Assembly: GCF_024807035.1 (NCBI RefSeq)
Contig: NZ_JANUCQ010000002.1
Location: 310,001 to 374,000 of the forward strand
DNA: 64,000 nt
Direction of reading: 5' to 3'
Source of the DNA: Methanococcus voltae PS
GTDB lineage: Archaea; AGJL01; Methanococci; Methanococcales; Methanococcaceae
The position numbers and the translations under genes are program-made. Under the pieces are notes generated by a model. It did not search any database. It saw only the letters and a program-made list of their open reading frames with translations, and had not been told where the DNA came from. The first letter of the stretch is position 1. Each line of letters opens with the position of its first letter. Positions 1-9,234 of the stretch are shown here, piece by piece.

Positions 1-883
1 CAATGGAACCTACTATTCTTAATCCTTTTGCACCTTCGGCTCCTGCCCGTTCTTGTATTTTCGAGCTTCTAGCCATGTTGATTAATGCTGCACCAACGAA
101 AGGCTCGTGACCGTTTACCACGATATTTATGTATTCTGGGTCAACTATTCCTAAATCAACGTCTACTTTATGAGGCATTGGTGTGCCATACAATATATCT
201 TGCACCATTTCCAGACCTATTTGAGCCCCATATATGCAAGAAATCCCCAAACGCATTGCTTTTAAAGCTAATGAAACGTAATCGCTATCCACATTTGTTA
301 AACAACTTGATGTAGAAACTAGCATCTCTTCTTGAGGTCCTGCGGGATATATCCCCAATTTATTCCAAAGGTCTTGACGTGGCTTTGGTGCAAAACGTTC
401 CACCATTATGGATGGTCTACTAGTATAGGTTTGTTCATAAAGGAATTTTGCCAAATTAACTGCGGTTTCATTTACTGAAGTGACTTTTAAACCACATGCG
501 TTTGCAAAAGTTTTTAATTTATTTATATCTTGAATTTCAAATGGGGTTCTACCCTCTGCAGTTGATTTTAAGGTTCTGAATGCTTCCTTTGCGTGATATG
601 TGTATGTACTAGTCCCCATAACATTTCTAAGTAACATGTATCTCATTGCCATTGCGTCAGGACCAATTCCACATGCCCCCGAGTCTATTTTCCGTTTCCC
701 CTCGACAATTGGTGTAATACGGCATGGTCCATTGCTACAGAGTTGGCAACTCATCCCTTGACTACAAAAACCACATCTAACGGTTTCTTGCTGGTCTTCT
801 CGGTCAAAAATGTTAGACATGTTGTCTTCTATTAATTTTTGGTACATTTCATTTATTGAATCATGTTCTGAAACTTTTTTCAT
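1..883 (-). CDS. cooS: Ni-CODH catalytic subunit CooS, partial (3' part beyond window)
   Basis: This is the N-terminal 294 residues of a monofunctional-type anaerobic carbon monoxide dehydrogenase, which interconverts CO and CO2 at a Ni-Fe-S cluster. The start is ATG at 883, preceded by the G-rich ribosome site GAGGGGG. Near residues 35-60 the cysteine cluster CGFCSQGMSC followed by CSNGPCRI matches the motif that binds the D and B iron-sulfur clusters in the family, and a further Cys follows in SGACGIGPDA. The reading frame is open to the window edge, so the active-site C-cluster ligands are outside. The gene diverges from nothing on its 5' side; argJ lies 170 bp upstream on the same strand. 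Family assignment is confident; whether it acts alone or with an acetyl-CoA synthase cannot be seen here. Confidence 0.93.
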   Translation of the reverse strand, partial: MKKVSEHDSINEMYQKLIEDNMSNIFDREDQQETVRCGFCSQGMSCQLCSNGPCRITPIVEGKRKIDSGACGIGPDAMAMRYMLLRNVMGTSTYTYHAKEAFRTLKSTAEGRTPFEIQDINKLKTFANACGLKVTSVNETAVNLAKFLYEQTYTSRPSIMVERFAPKPRQDLWNKLGIYPAGPQEEMLVSTSSCLTNVDSDYVSLALKAMRLGISCIYGAQIGLEMVQDILYGTPMPHKVDVDLGIVDPEYINIVVNGHEPFVGAALINMARSSKIQERAGAEGAKGLRIVGSI

Positions 884-1056
884 ACGACCCCCTCATCCTC
901 GTATACAATATAATTTTTATTTTTCATAATTTAAATATTATGACGTATTACACAATAAAAGTGTTAAAATGTGAAAATAACTAAAAAATAAATTATAAAA
1001 AATAAAGAAAAAATGATAAAATATAAAATATAAAATATAAAATATAAAAATAATAA

Positions 1057-2388
1057 TTAAGTTGTATATTCTGCATTAATTCTTACGTATTCGTGACCTA
1101 AATCACAACCAAATGAAGTATTTTCAAAATTACCTCTTTTTAAATCTATTACGAATTTTATTTTTTCTTTTTGCATTAATTGTTCCGCTTTTTTCAATTC
1201 TGGCGTTCCATCATCAGCTATTTGTACACCATCCTTTACCAAATAGGTAGATTCATTAAAATCACCTATTGATAAGTCAAAAATGTTCATATCCATATCT
1301 GCACCACTGTAGCCGATAGCTGCTACTATCCTACCCCAATTAGGGTCATTACCAAATACTGCTGTTTTTACCAACAATGACCTTACAACTGCCATAGATG
1401 CCTTTTTGGCATCTTCTTGGGTATTTGCACCTTTTACAAGTACTTCAACCAATTTTCCAGCACCTTCTCCATCTCTAGCCATTAATTTTGCTAATTCTTG
1501 GCATACTAATGATAAGGCTTTGTCAAAAAGTTCTTTGCACTCTTCGTATTTTACACCACTTTCACCATTTGCCATTAAAAACAAACTATCATTGGTACTA
1601 GTATCACCATCAACCACAGTATTGTTGAAACTTTTTTCAGTAGCGTCATATAAACAGTTTTCGATATCATTAGCTGATATTTCTAGGTCTGTTGTAACTA
1701 CTGCCAACATTGTTGCGTGTAATAAATTCTTTGGCTTTTGCATGTTTGGTGCTATCATACCCGCACCTTTTGCAATGCCCCCCATTTTAACAACCTTATC
1801 ATTTACTGCTATTTCTATACAAACACTTTTATTAAACGCGTCTGTAGTCATTATTGCCTTAGATGCGTTTTCGTTATTACTTTCTACTTCCAAGTTAGAA
1901 TATGCCTTTTCAACTCTGTCAACTATTATGTCCATTGGCATTTTTCTACCGATTACTCCCGTAGACGCACTTAGGATGTGATTTTCAGATACGTTTAACA
2001 GTTCTGACGTGACCTTTACCATTTTGTTATTATCCTGCATACCGTCCTTTGTAAAACAGTTTGCATTACCACTGTTTATGACTATTGCATTAAACTTTTT
2101 ATCATCACTACTTAGTAATAAATCTTTACAGTACTTTACAGGATGTGCATATACCTTATTAGAAGTAAAAACTCCTGAACATACAGTATTTGGATTTTCA
2201 GAGTAAACAATAGTTACACCGTACTTTCCTTCCTTATAACCATTTGCTTTGAAGCCTTTTGGGAATACCACACCCATTTGCTTTTTATCGTTATTATCTT
2301 TATTAGTTTTATATATTATATATTCGCTGTCTTCTTTATCATCTGCGAAAATGAAACTTTTATCTATTTTTTTTAGCCTGTTTGTCAT
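1057..2388 (-). CDS. argJ: Glutamate N-acetyltransferase / ornithine acetyltransferase ArgJ
   Basis: ArgJ transfers acetyl groups between N-acetylornithine and glutamate in arginine synthesis and autocleaves into two chains. The motif HATMLAVVTTD, with the conserved Thr nucleophile after Ala, is present at about two fifths of the protein, preceded by GGIAKGAGMIAPNM. The C-terminal part has the usual NDPNWGRI motif. I chose ATG at 2388 (443 aa) because it follows GGTGAGCATAAG, a good methanococcal ribosome site. The longer frame back to 2472 would translate a 9-bp tandem repeat and lacks such a site. The archaeal relative in Methanocaldococcus is known to be bifunctional. Expression could be influenced by the repeat array that directly abuts the ribosome site. 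Confidence 0.95.
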   Translation of the reverse strand: MTNRLKKIDKSFIFADDKEDSEYIIYKTNKDNNDKKQMGVVFPKGFKANGYKEGKYGVTIVYSENPNTVCSGVFTSNKVYAHPVKYCKDLLLSSDDKKFNAIVINSGNANCFTKDGMQDNNKMVKVTSELLNVSENHILSASTGVIGRKMPMDIIVDRVEKAYSNLEVESNNENASKAIMTTDAFNKSVCIEIAVNDKVVKMGGIAKGAGMIAPNMQKPKNLLHATMLAVVTTDLEISANDIENCLYDATEKSFNNTVVDGDTSTNDSLFLMANGESGVKYEECKELFDKALSLVCQELAKLMARDGEGAGKLVEVLVKGANTQEDAKKASMAVVRSLLVKTAVFGNDPNWGRIVAAIGYSGADMDMNIFDLSIGDFNESTYLVKDGVQIADDGTPELKKAEQLMQKEKIKFVIDLKRGNFENTSFGCDLGHEYVRINAEYTT

Positions 2389-2400
2389 CTTATGCTCACC

Positions 2401-2445
2401 AGTAATAATAGTAATAATAGTAATAATAGTAATAATAGTAATAAT
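2401..2445. repeat. 9-bp tandem repeat, five copies, in argJ leader
   Basis: Five perfect copies of AGTAATAAT (plus strand) end directly beside the argJ ribosome binding site (GGTGA at 2396-2400 on the minus strand). The unit is a multiple of three, so copy-number change would not shift the frame of the upstream extension. A leader-length effect on translation is possible but unproven. Confidence 0.95.
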
Positions 2446-2678
2446 ATTATTTTTAAAATTAAATAATTGCATATAATTGCATAATTTAATATTGTATCAC
2501 TACAATAAATATAATATGTTATTTTGTATATAAACTTAAAATTAAATTAAAACCAAAATACATTAGAATTATAAGAAATTATGAAAAGTTATGGAAAATT
2601 ATAGATTTTTGATTTTAAATAATGGATAATTACAATTTACACGACAGTCAAAAAAGACTTAATTTAAAAAGTGATAAG

Positions 2679-4040
2679 ATGAATATAAAAATTTTAAATA
2701 AAAATGAACTAGTCGAAAATTTAAAAAATGTAGAAAATCCACTTTCTTTAGTGTTATTAGGACATTTGACACTCTTAATTTTAGCATTACCTTATTATGG
2801 CAAATTTGAGCCTACGGTTTATTACTCAGTACTTGTGATGTTTTTTAACATTGTAATGTTTGGAATACCTTATTTTGTAAAAATTAGCTTTAATGCTAAT
2901 GATAAGAATAATAACGATAATAACGATAATAACGATAATGAGGCAGAAACTGCAAATAATTCTAATTTAAAAGATAATTCATTAAAAAACCATACAATAA
3001 GTAATTTAAAAGATTTTAAAAAACCTCTTGTATTACTTAGTCTAGTAATATGCGGAATAGTTGCGGGAAATGGTATCTACGCATTTTTAGGTATTGAAAC
3101 CGCCATATTATTTATGATAATTGGATTTGGCTTATTAGAACTATTCTTTGGATACTATAAAAAATACAGTTTTGCTTGTAACAAAGAATATGTCATAAAT
3201 AATAAAAAAGGCGAAAAAAATAAAAATAAGAGAAATATCGATAAAATAGGATACTATGCAGGTTTATTTGGTATACTATCATTTATAATAATAGTTTTAA
3301 AATACGGAAATATCCCGATATTAGATTATAGCATAAGAATGGGAATTGCAAATGAGCCTTTAAGGCTTTTATCGTATGGTACTTTGTCATATTTTGCGTT
3401 AAGTGGATTTTTACCATTTATAATTGCCTTGGGCTTAAATATTGGATTAGGGTATAAAGCAGGCGTTTTAACGGTTGTGGTATCGTATCTAATTTGGAAA
3501 AAAAAGACTTCGAAAATAAGTTTTGCAAAATTAGTGTTTTGGGCACTAGTATTGCTAGTATTTTTAGGAGTAATGTCAAAACTTATAATAAGCACATCTG
3601 GACAAAATTGGAGCCTCAATTTCATAGAAATGTTATCATATCGAGCATATTTCGATATAATGTCTTTTGATAAAGTTATACACTATCCTCAAATGTTAAT
3701 GGGAAGTACTACGTTTATACCAAATGGAGAACAAGTAATTTCTCAACTAATATATGGTTATAATCATAATATAACAACCACGATGTTTGCACCGTTCCAT
3801 TTGGACTTTGGACTTTTAGGGGGCGGTTTCTTAGCATTCCTATTCGGTTTAATTTCTAAAAAGATATATGAAAACATTGATTTAAAATTATATTGCATAT
3901 ATGGAGCAATTTTACTTTCAATGACGGAAATAGGATTTAACTACGGATTTTTAGTAGTTGTAGCATTATTCTCGTATATGGCAGTTAGAATGCAGGATTA
4001 TAAAATAAAATATATTAAACATGCTAAAAATATACGGTAG
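2679..4040 (+). CDS. Putative O-antigen-polymerase-like polytopic membrane protein (DUF70/PF01901-like)
   Basis: This is a 453-residue integral membrane protein with about ten to twelve hydrophobic segments. A hydrophilic Asn/Asp/Lys-rich loop sits near residues 75-110, encoded partly by a 9-bp repeat, and a second Lys-rich loop near 185-210. The C-terminal half has motifs typical of polysaccharide repeat-unit polymerases as I recall them: IPILDYSIRMGIA, FDIMSFDKVIHY and FHLDFGLLGGGF. The archaeal family formerly called DUF70 is annotated as a putative O-antigen polymerase. ATG at 2679 follows GTGATAAG, so it is preferred to the in-frame ATG at 2622, which has no ribosome site. It may polymerise or ligate surface glycans, but no glycosyltransferase genes adjoin it. 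Function is inferred. Confidence 0.65.
   Translation: MNIKILNKNELVENLKNVENPLSLVLLGHLTLLILALPYYGKFEPTVYYSVLVMFFNIVMFGIPYFVKISFNANDKNNNDNNDNNDNEAETANNSNLKDNSLKNHTISNLKDFKKPLVLLSLVICGIVAGNGIYAFLGIETAILFMIIGFGLLELFFGYYKKYSFACNKEYVINNKKGEKNKNKRNIDKIGYYAGLFGILSFIIIVLKYGNIPILDYSIRMGIANEPLRLLSYGTLSYFALSGFLPFIIALGLNIGLGYKAGVLTVVVSYLIWKKKTSKISFAKLVFWALVLLVFLGVMSKLIISTSGQNWSLNFIEMLSYRAYFDIMSFDKVIHYPQMLMGSTTFIPNGEQVISQLIYGYNHNITTTMFAPFHLDFGLLGGGFLAFLFGLISKKIYENIDLKLYCIYGAILLSMTEIGFNYGFLVVVALFSYMAVRMQDYKIKYIKHAKNIR
2910..2936 (+). repeat. Intragenic 9-bp tandem repeat (three copies)
   Basis: Three copies of AATAACGAT encode the Asn-Asn-Asp stretch of the hydrophilic loop in the membrane protein above. 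In-frame copy-number change would alter loop length only. Confidence 0.9.
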
Positions 4041-4142
4041 AATTAGTTAAAATAGTTAAAATAATTAAAATTAATTTAATTAGTTAAAATTAATATGTTT
4101 AACTAATTATAAAATAGTATAAACTAAATATGTGTTAATTAG

Positions 4143-5597
4143 TTAATCCCAGGGTGATTTATAATTTATATGACCCTTTGATGTAACTTTTAATTTTAAT
4201 TTTTCATCTTTATTTATATCTTTTAGGTTTTCATCTAATTTTTTATAGCTATTGCTACCTATTGAAGATTTTAAGGATGATTTTAAATCTTTGTATATTT
4301 CATCTTGGTTTTTTCCCGTATTTTGAGCATTTAAATGCTCTATCTCGTTTATCTCTGCTACATGGCTTTTAATTATGTCCTTACTAGTTTCAGTTTCTAA
4401 TTTTAAATTTGAATTTTTTGAACTTAAACCATCTTTTTGATATAATTCGTTTATTTTATGAATATCTTGACTAAATTTATCTAAATTTTCATCTATTTTG
4501 CTTAATTTATCTAAACCTTTAATTTTGAGATTTGAAGAATTGTTTAAAACATTATTTTCAATATTTTCAATATTTTCATTGTTACTGTTATTTTTATCGT
4601 TTTTATTGGAATTTTGTTGTTTTTCTTGCCTATTTAATCTTAATTTTGCTAATTTTTCATCAATTCGTTTTATCTTTTCAGATTCTTCGTCATCCACATT
4701 ATTAATTTTTTCCTTGTCAATTTCTTTTAATTCCGGTTTTTTTAAATGTTCCTCAGATAAAATGCTTCTAAAATCCCCATTTTTAGGTATATCTTCAACC
4801 CGTATATAATTCTTAGAATTAGATTTCATCCCTTTTAAATTTTCTAATTTAAGTTCGGGTTTTACAACATACTTTAAATCAGTTTTCAATTCTGTTGATT
4901 TCGGAATCTCTTGGGCTTTTTGAATATTTTCAATATTTTCAATATTTCGAATGTCTTTGAGATATTTATCTTGATATTCCTCGCCATATTCTTTTAATTC
5001 ATGACTTTCGGGTGCTTTAATAGAGTCAATATTTTTACCGACGTCGTTATTAACTGATTTTGTATTTTTAACTGTATTGTTAGTTTTAAAAGCTTCAGGT
5101 TTTGAATCTACTTTTAAGGTTTTATTGATATTTCTATTCTCATTTATCTTGATATCCATATCAATATTTCCAATTTCTTTTTCATGGCTTATCAAATATT
5201 CATTAAATGAATCTTTAATAGATTTTTGGATTGTATTCATCAATAAATTATTATTATCTGCAAAATAGCTATATATTGCATCATGATAACACGAACTTAT
5301 TTCTATACAATTGTCCTTAAAATGTGTATTTATACCATCTTTAAAAGAATTTACGATTAAATCTTGGGGGTTATCCGTTTTAGAAATATAATGATTCAGA
5401 TAGTTTTCTAAATTACTATTTAAGGATTTTTTGATTAATTCGTCTATCTTTTCGGTGTTTTCTAAAATATATGACCGTATATAATCGTTCATTTGTTTTT
5501 CAATTATATTATTGATTAATTCATTGTTTTCTTGCAAATAACTCATAATATGGCTTTCTAAAGCACTTAATACCATTTCTTCCGCGTTAAATTCCAT
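4143..5597 (-). CDS. Unknown charged, helix-rich protein
   Basis: I do not recognise this 484-residue protein. The start at 5597 (MEFNAEEM) follows GGTGATAAT and is preferred to the ATG 27 bp upstream. Residues 1-150 contain roughly three repeats of an amphipathic helical unit (patterns such as ENNELINNIIEKQMNDYI and ENTEKIDELIKKSLNSNL), with Cys pairs near residue 95. The remainder is extremely rich in Lys, Glu, Asn and Asp, probably disordered or coiled-coil, with NIE repeats coded by 9-bp DNA repeats. There is no signal peptide or membrane segment, so it is probably cytoplasmic. It ends about 100 bp from the convergent membrane protein gene. It could be a structural or scaffold protein; no function can be assigned. 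Confidence 0.75.
   Translation of the reverse strand: MEFNAEEMVLSALESHIMSYLQENNELINNIIEKQMNDYIRSYILENTEKIDELIKKSLNSNLENYLNHYISKTDNPQDLIVNSFKDGINTHFKDNCIEISSCYHDAIYSYFADNNNLLMNTIQKSIKDSFNEYLISHEKEIGNIDMDIKINENRNINKTLKVDSKPEAFKTNNTVKNTKSVNNDVGKNIDSIKAPESHELKEYGEEYQDKYLKDIRNIENIENIQKAQEIPKSTELKTDLKYVVKPELKLENLKGMKSNSKNYIRVEDIPKNGDFRSILSEEHLKKPELKEIDKEKINNVDDEESEKIKRIDEKLAKLRLNRQEKQQNSNKNDKNNSNNENIENIENNVLNNSSNLKIKGLDKLSKIDENLDKFSQDIHKINELYQKDGLSSKNSNLKLETETSKDIIKSHVAEINEIEHLNAQNTGKNQDEIYKDLKSSLKSSIGSNSYKKLDENLKDINKDEKLKLKVTSKGHINYKSPWD
4554..4580 (-). repeat. Intragenic 9-bp tandem repeat (about three copies)
   Basis: ATTTTCAAT repeated (last copy one mismatch) encodes an Asn-Ile-Glu triplet repeat in the unknown protein. 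A second, shorter array of AATATTTTC occurs at about 4924-4948 in the same gene and encodes the same triplet. Confidence 0.85.
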
Positions 5598-5930
5598 ATT
5601 ATCACCAAATCCTAAATTAAACATAATTATAATATACTTTTAAATTTTTTTAATATTTTGAATACTCTTAATATCTGTAATATGATTTATAAATTGTATG
5701 TAACCTATAACTGTAATTTGTAATTCATGTAATAAGAATATAAAAATTTGTTATATAATGATTATCATTTGATTTTATTTTTGATTTATTAGATTAGTAG
5801 ATTTAAAGAAAATAATATATAATATCTATTCATTATAATTAGATAATCGTATTTCAATAATAAATTCTATTATTTTATTATTTGAATATACTTATTTATT
5901 CGATATATTTATCAAAAAATAGGTGGAATT
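5598..5930. other. AT-rich intergenic region between divergent genes
   Basis: This 333-bp stretch separates two divergently transcribed genes and must hold both promoters. It is almost pure A/T, with many TATA-like stretches, so no single box can be chosen. I see no open frame, hairpin or RNA motif. Confidence 0.5.
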
Positions 5931-6815
5931 TTGAAATTTGCATCAAAACTATTGATAAAATTAGGCATTGTACTCATTATTTTGATTTTAGGTATAGCCA
6001 CTATAGGATATTTATCGGGCGCATTTTTTGGACCCGAAAAATCCACTAAAAGCATCGTAGATAATAGCCCTTATCCAGAATTTTTATACGTAGATAAAGA
6101 AGTAGCTACAGACTTTATAAACGATAGTATGAACATATCAATATCGCCAAGTATGTTATTCTTCGTAGATTCTGTGTACATAAACTTAGATAACTCTACG
6201 ATTGAAGATTCAAGCATGATGGAGAATAATGATAGTAATAACATCAATGATAGTAATAATAACACCAATAGCGAAAATAAAACCGAAATAGCCATTAAAA
6301 CACCATTGTGGTTTGTAGGTTACTTATTCGCAGGTGACGATATTTCTATTGAAAATGGATATATATTCATTAATTCGAAACATTTTGGAAAACCAGACTT
6401 TAATTATTCATATGAAGAATATAACGGCTTAATGGAAGGAAATATCGTAGTTTATTCAGAAGAAACGCTAATAATCCTTAATAGTGACGAAAAATATAAC
6501 TACATGCAGATGGTATTTAAAAATACCAACGATTATGCAAAATATTTAAACGAAACTAAAGCACAGGATGAAGATTTATTCGCTATTGATTGGACTACAG
6601 TGGGTTTAGGCGTAAAATTAAATTCTACGTTACAATATAATGGTGATTATGTAGTAGAAACGTCTGTATTCAATAAATCAAGTATTTCAGACAACATTGA
6701 CTATTTAAAACTTCAAAAACTTCAAAAAATTGAGGAAAAATTCTCTTATGGCGGTCATAACATTAGTGACCTAGGATTTTTACTAAATAATAGTTCAAAT
6801 GAAGAATATAATTAA
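5931..6815 (+). CDS. Unknown membrane-anchored extracytoplasmic protein
   Basis: The product is a 294-residue protein with one N-terminal membrane helix (about residues 8-30, rich in Leu/Ile/Gly) after a Lys-containing start, and a long hydrophilic domain presumably outside the cell. There is no lipobox or class III signal motif. The start is TTG at 5931, with AGGTGG ending four bases upstream; no ATG is nearby. A short Asn/Asp/Ser-rich linker lies near residues 100-125. The protein has several Asn-X-Ser/Thr sequons, which would suit N-glycosylation in the methanococcal envelope. I recognise no domain. It stands alone between two AT-rich gaps. Confidence 0.75.
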   Translation: MKFASKLLIKLGIVLIILILGIATIGYLSGAFFGPEKSTKSIVDNSPYPEFLYVDKEVATDFINDSMNISISPSMLFFVDSVYINLDNSTIEDSSMMENNDSNNINDSNNNTNSENKTEIAIKTPLWFVGYLFAGDDISIENGYIFINSKHFGKPDFNYSYEEYNGLMEGNIVVYSEETLIILNSDEKYNYMQMVFKNTNDYAKYLNETKAQDEDLFAIDWTTVGLGVKLNSTLQYNGDYVVETSVFNKSSISDNIDYLKLQKLQKIEEKFSYGGHNISDLGFLLNNSSNEEYN

Positions 6816-7008
6816 ATAGATAATGTTATTAAATAATCTATTTTTATTTTTTTATTATATTTTTTTAATTTATTTTTTATTATATTTTTTATTATATTTT
6901 TTATTTTACAAAGCATACGTTTAAATTTCAAAGTATACATACTATTTTAGTATAAGATTATTGATTATATCAACTATGTCAATATATATCTTTTATCTTT
7001 CATTTTTA

Positions 7009-7044
7009 TTTTAATTATTTTAATTATTTTAATTATTTTAATTA
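7009..7044 (+). repeat. 9-bp tandem repeat, four copies, in DNA ligase leader
   Basis: Four copies of TTTTAATTA end four bases before the GGTGAT ribosome site of the DNA ligase gene. As at argJ, a 9-bp array adjoins the translation start region. Confidence 0.93.
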
Positions 7045-7057
7045 TTTTGGTGATAAA

Positions 7058-8941
7058 TTGTTATACAAAGATTATTGCGAAATTATAGAAAAAATAGAGA
7101 AAACTACCAAAAGATTGGAAAAGACAGACTATTTTGTTGAATTAATTAAAAAACTCGATGAGGAGAAAGAAAAATCACGACTTTCCAATAGTCCGAGTAA
7201 TTCTGCTGAAATACTTGCCATATTATGTAAGTTATCAATTGGTAGGGTTTTCGCAGAATATGAAAATAAAGAATTAGGAATAGGCTATAATTTATTGGTT
7301 GAAGCTTTTAAATCTGTTGGAATCTCCGAAAAAGATATGTACGCTAAAATCAAAGAAACGGGGGATTTGGGACATTCTGTTGAACTTTTGAAATCGGAAA
7401 TAAAGCAAGTTACACTTTTCCAAACCAAATTAACCGTTGAGGAAGTATATAACTCCCTTAAAAAGTTATCGGCAATTGAAGGGGCTAGCTCTCAAAAAAA
7501 GAAAATAAGAACAATTTCTAATCTTTTGATATCTGCAAATGCTCTCGAAACACGATATCTTGCTAGACTTATTTTGGAGGATATGAGAATAGGGATGAAT
7601 ATATCAACGATACTTAGTGCTTTTTCAATATACTTTGAAATACCAAAACCAGATTTAGAGAAAACGTATGCTGTAACAAATGATATTGGAAAAATAGGGG
7701 AGAGATTACTTTCATACGATGGAAATTACTATGAAAATTTTAAAAAAGACAAAGAATTGCACTTAAACCTATTTAGGCCGATAAAACCGATGTTGGCACA
7801 ATTAACGCCTTCGATAAATGACGCAATCATAGAAATGGGAGTTCCTCAGTTTGAAACTAAATACGACGGCGCAAGGGTTCAAATTCATAAAGATGGCGAA
7901 GATGTTAAGATATATAGTAGAAGACTTGAAGATATAACAAATTCAATTCCTGAAATAGTCGATGAAGTTAAAAAAATTGATTGTAATCAACTTATAGTTG
8001 AAGGAGAGTGCGTTGCAATAGACGAAAATGGAAAACCTCGACCATTTCAAGACATATTAAGAAGATTCAGACGTAAATATGATATTGAAAAGATGACTTC
8101 AGAAATTAAACTTAGAGTATTTTTATTTGATGTTATATATATGAATGGAGAGAGCATAAGTGATTCACTACATCTTCGTCGTGAAAAACTTGAAAAAATA
8201 CTAAATAAGAAAAATAATTTTGATATTGATGAAAATGGGCAAGTTATTGTACCACAAACAGACGATGTAATAAATTTATCAACTAAGTTAGTTACAGATG
8301 ATGCCAAAAAAGCTCAAAAATTCTTTGATTGGTGCTTAAGTATTGGTCATGAGGGTGTTATGATTAAAAATCAAGATGCCTTGTATACTGCAGGTAGTAG
8401 GGTAAAAACGATGTATAAATTTAAGCCGACCTTGGATAATTTAGATGTTGTTGTAACCCGTGCTATATTTGGAAGAGGTAAGCGTAAAGACTGGTATGGT
8501 TCCTATGAAATTGCAGTTCGAGGAAATGGAGTTAACGAAATTAACGAAATTGGAGGAATTAGAGGAATTGAGGAGATTGGAGAGTTGGGCGAAAGTTCTT
8601 CATCTTTATCATCATTTGCAGCCTCAGATTTAGAAAATAGCAACTTATATGTTATCGGTCACGTCGGTAGTGGATTAACAGAAGAAAACTTAGAAGAGCT
8701 TACCAGAAAAGTAAATGAAATTAAAGAGGCAGATTTGGATGGCGAAGTTATTGTTGAGCCTAAAATCGTATTTGAAGTATCTTACGAAGAGATACAAGCT
8801 TCTGAAAAATATGAAATTGGCTACGCACTGAGATTTCCACGAGTAATCAATATCAGATATGATAAAGGTATTGACGATATCAATACTGTTGAAGACGTAA
8901 AAAGAATATATGCAATTCAAAAAAATAGGAAAAATAAATAA
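7058..8941 (+). CDS. lig: ATP-dependent DNA ligase
   Basis: This 627-residue enzyme seals nicks in DNA using ATP and is the replicative ligase of archaea. The N-terminal DNA-binding domain (1-230) is followed by the nucleotidyltransferase domain. The nucleophile is Lys268 in the motif KYDGAR; further motifs are GECVAID, FLFDVIYM, EGVMIKN and YKFKPT. A C-terminal OB domain ends with RFPRVINIRYDK. The start is TTG at 7058, four bases after GGTGAT. Residues about 492-525 form a Glu/Ile/Gly/Ser-rich insertion made of near-9-bp repeats inside the OB domain, longer than expected for the family. Otherwise it is intact. Confidence 0.96.
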   Translation: MLYKDYCEIIEKIEKTTKRLEKTDYFVELIKKLDEEKEKSRLSNSPSNSAEILAILCKLSIGRVFAEYENKELGIGYNLLVEAFKSVGISEKDMYAKIKETGDLGHSVELLKSEIKQVTLFQTKLTVEEVYNSLKKLSAIEGASSQKKKIRTISNLLISANALETRYLARLILEDMRIGMNISTILSAFSIYFEIPKPDLEKTYAVTNDIGKIGERLLSYDGNYYENFKKDKELHLNLFRPIKPMLAQLTPSINDAIIEMGVPQFETKYDGARVQIHKDGEDVKIYSRRLEDITNSIPEIVDEVKKIDCNQLIVEGECVAIDENGKPRPFQDILRRFRRKYDIEKMTSEIKLRVFLFDVIYMNGESISDSLHLRREKLEKILNKKNNFDIDENGQVIVPQTDDVINLSTKLVTDDAKKAQKFFDWCLSIGHEGVMIKNQDALYTAGSRVKTMYKFKPTLDNLDVVVTRAIFGRGKRKDWYGSYEIAVRGNGVNEINEIGGIRGIEEIGELGESSSSLSSFAASDLENSNLYVIGHVGSGLTEENLEELTRKVNEIKEADLDGEVIVEPKIVFEVSYEEIQASEKYEIGYALRFPRVINIRYDKGIDDINTVEDVKRIYAIQKNRKNK

Positions 8942-9097
8942 CCTGAGTGAAATAAATAAGAATAAAATAAGAATAAAAAATAAATGGATAAAGTTAGTTA
9001 AATAATTCGGATTATTGAAAAATACGGATTAAAAATTTTATAGATGTAAGATTTAAATTAGAAAGTTTTATATAGTTATAATTGATAACTAATTGTA

Positions 9098-9159
9098 TTG
9101 GTGGATGATGAACGGAGTAGCTTCTGATTTCATGATGATTTTGATCCTACTGACACCAA
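9098..9159 (+). ncRNA. C/D box sRNA (guide for 2'-O-methylation), copy 1
   Basis: All four boxes are visible: C box ATGATGA at 9105-9111, D' box CTGA at 9124-9127, C' box ATGATGA at 9132-9138 and D box CTGA at 9150-9153. The ends pair through TTGGTG (9098-9103) and CACCAA (9154-9159). The guides are ACGGAGTAGCTT before D' and TTTTGATCCTA before D. Archaeal C/D sRNAs have exactly this size and symmetry and direct fibrillarin to methylate the target base paired to the fifth guide nucleotide upstream of D or D'. Targets were not searched. Confidence 0.93.
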
Positions 9160-9234
9160 ACTTTTTATTGTAAATAATGTAATAACTATTTTATTGTTTT
9201 ATTTCAAAATAATGGTTATTTAGCTTTTGGCTAA

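Noticed and set aside
1406-1981. A 191-codon open frame on the plus strand
   Set aside because: It is antisense to argJ, is hydrophobic from reversed codons, and lacks a ribosome site.
2401-2445. Possible CRISPR-like array
   Set aside because: The units are 9 bp and contiguous, with no spacers; no cas gene is in the window.
2389-2472. N-terminal extension of ArgJ with Ile-Ile-Thr repeats
   Set aside because: It is only the translated 9-bp array; the good ribosome site is at ATG 2388.
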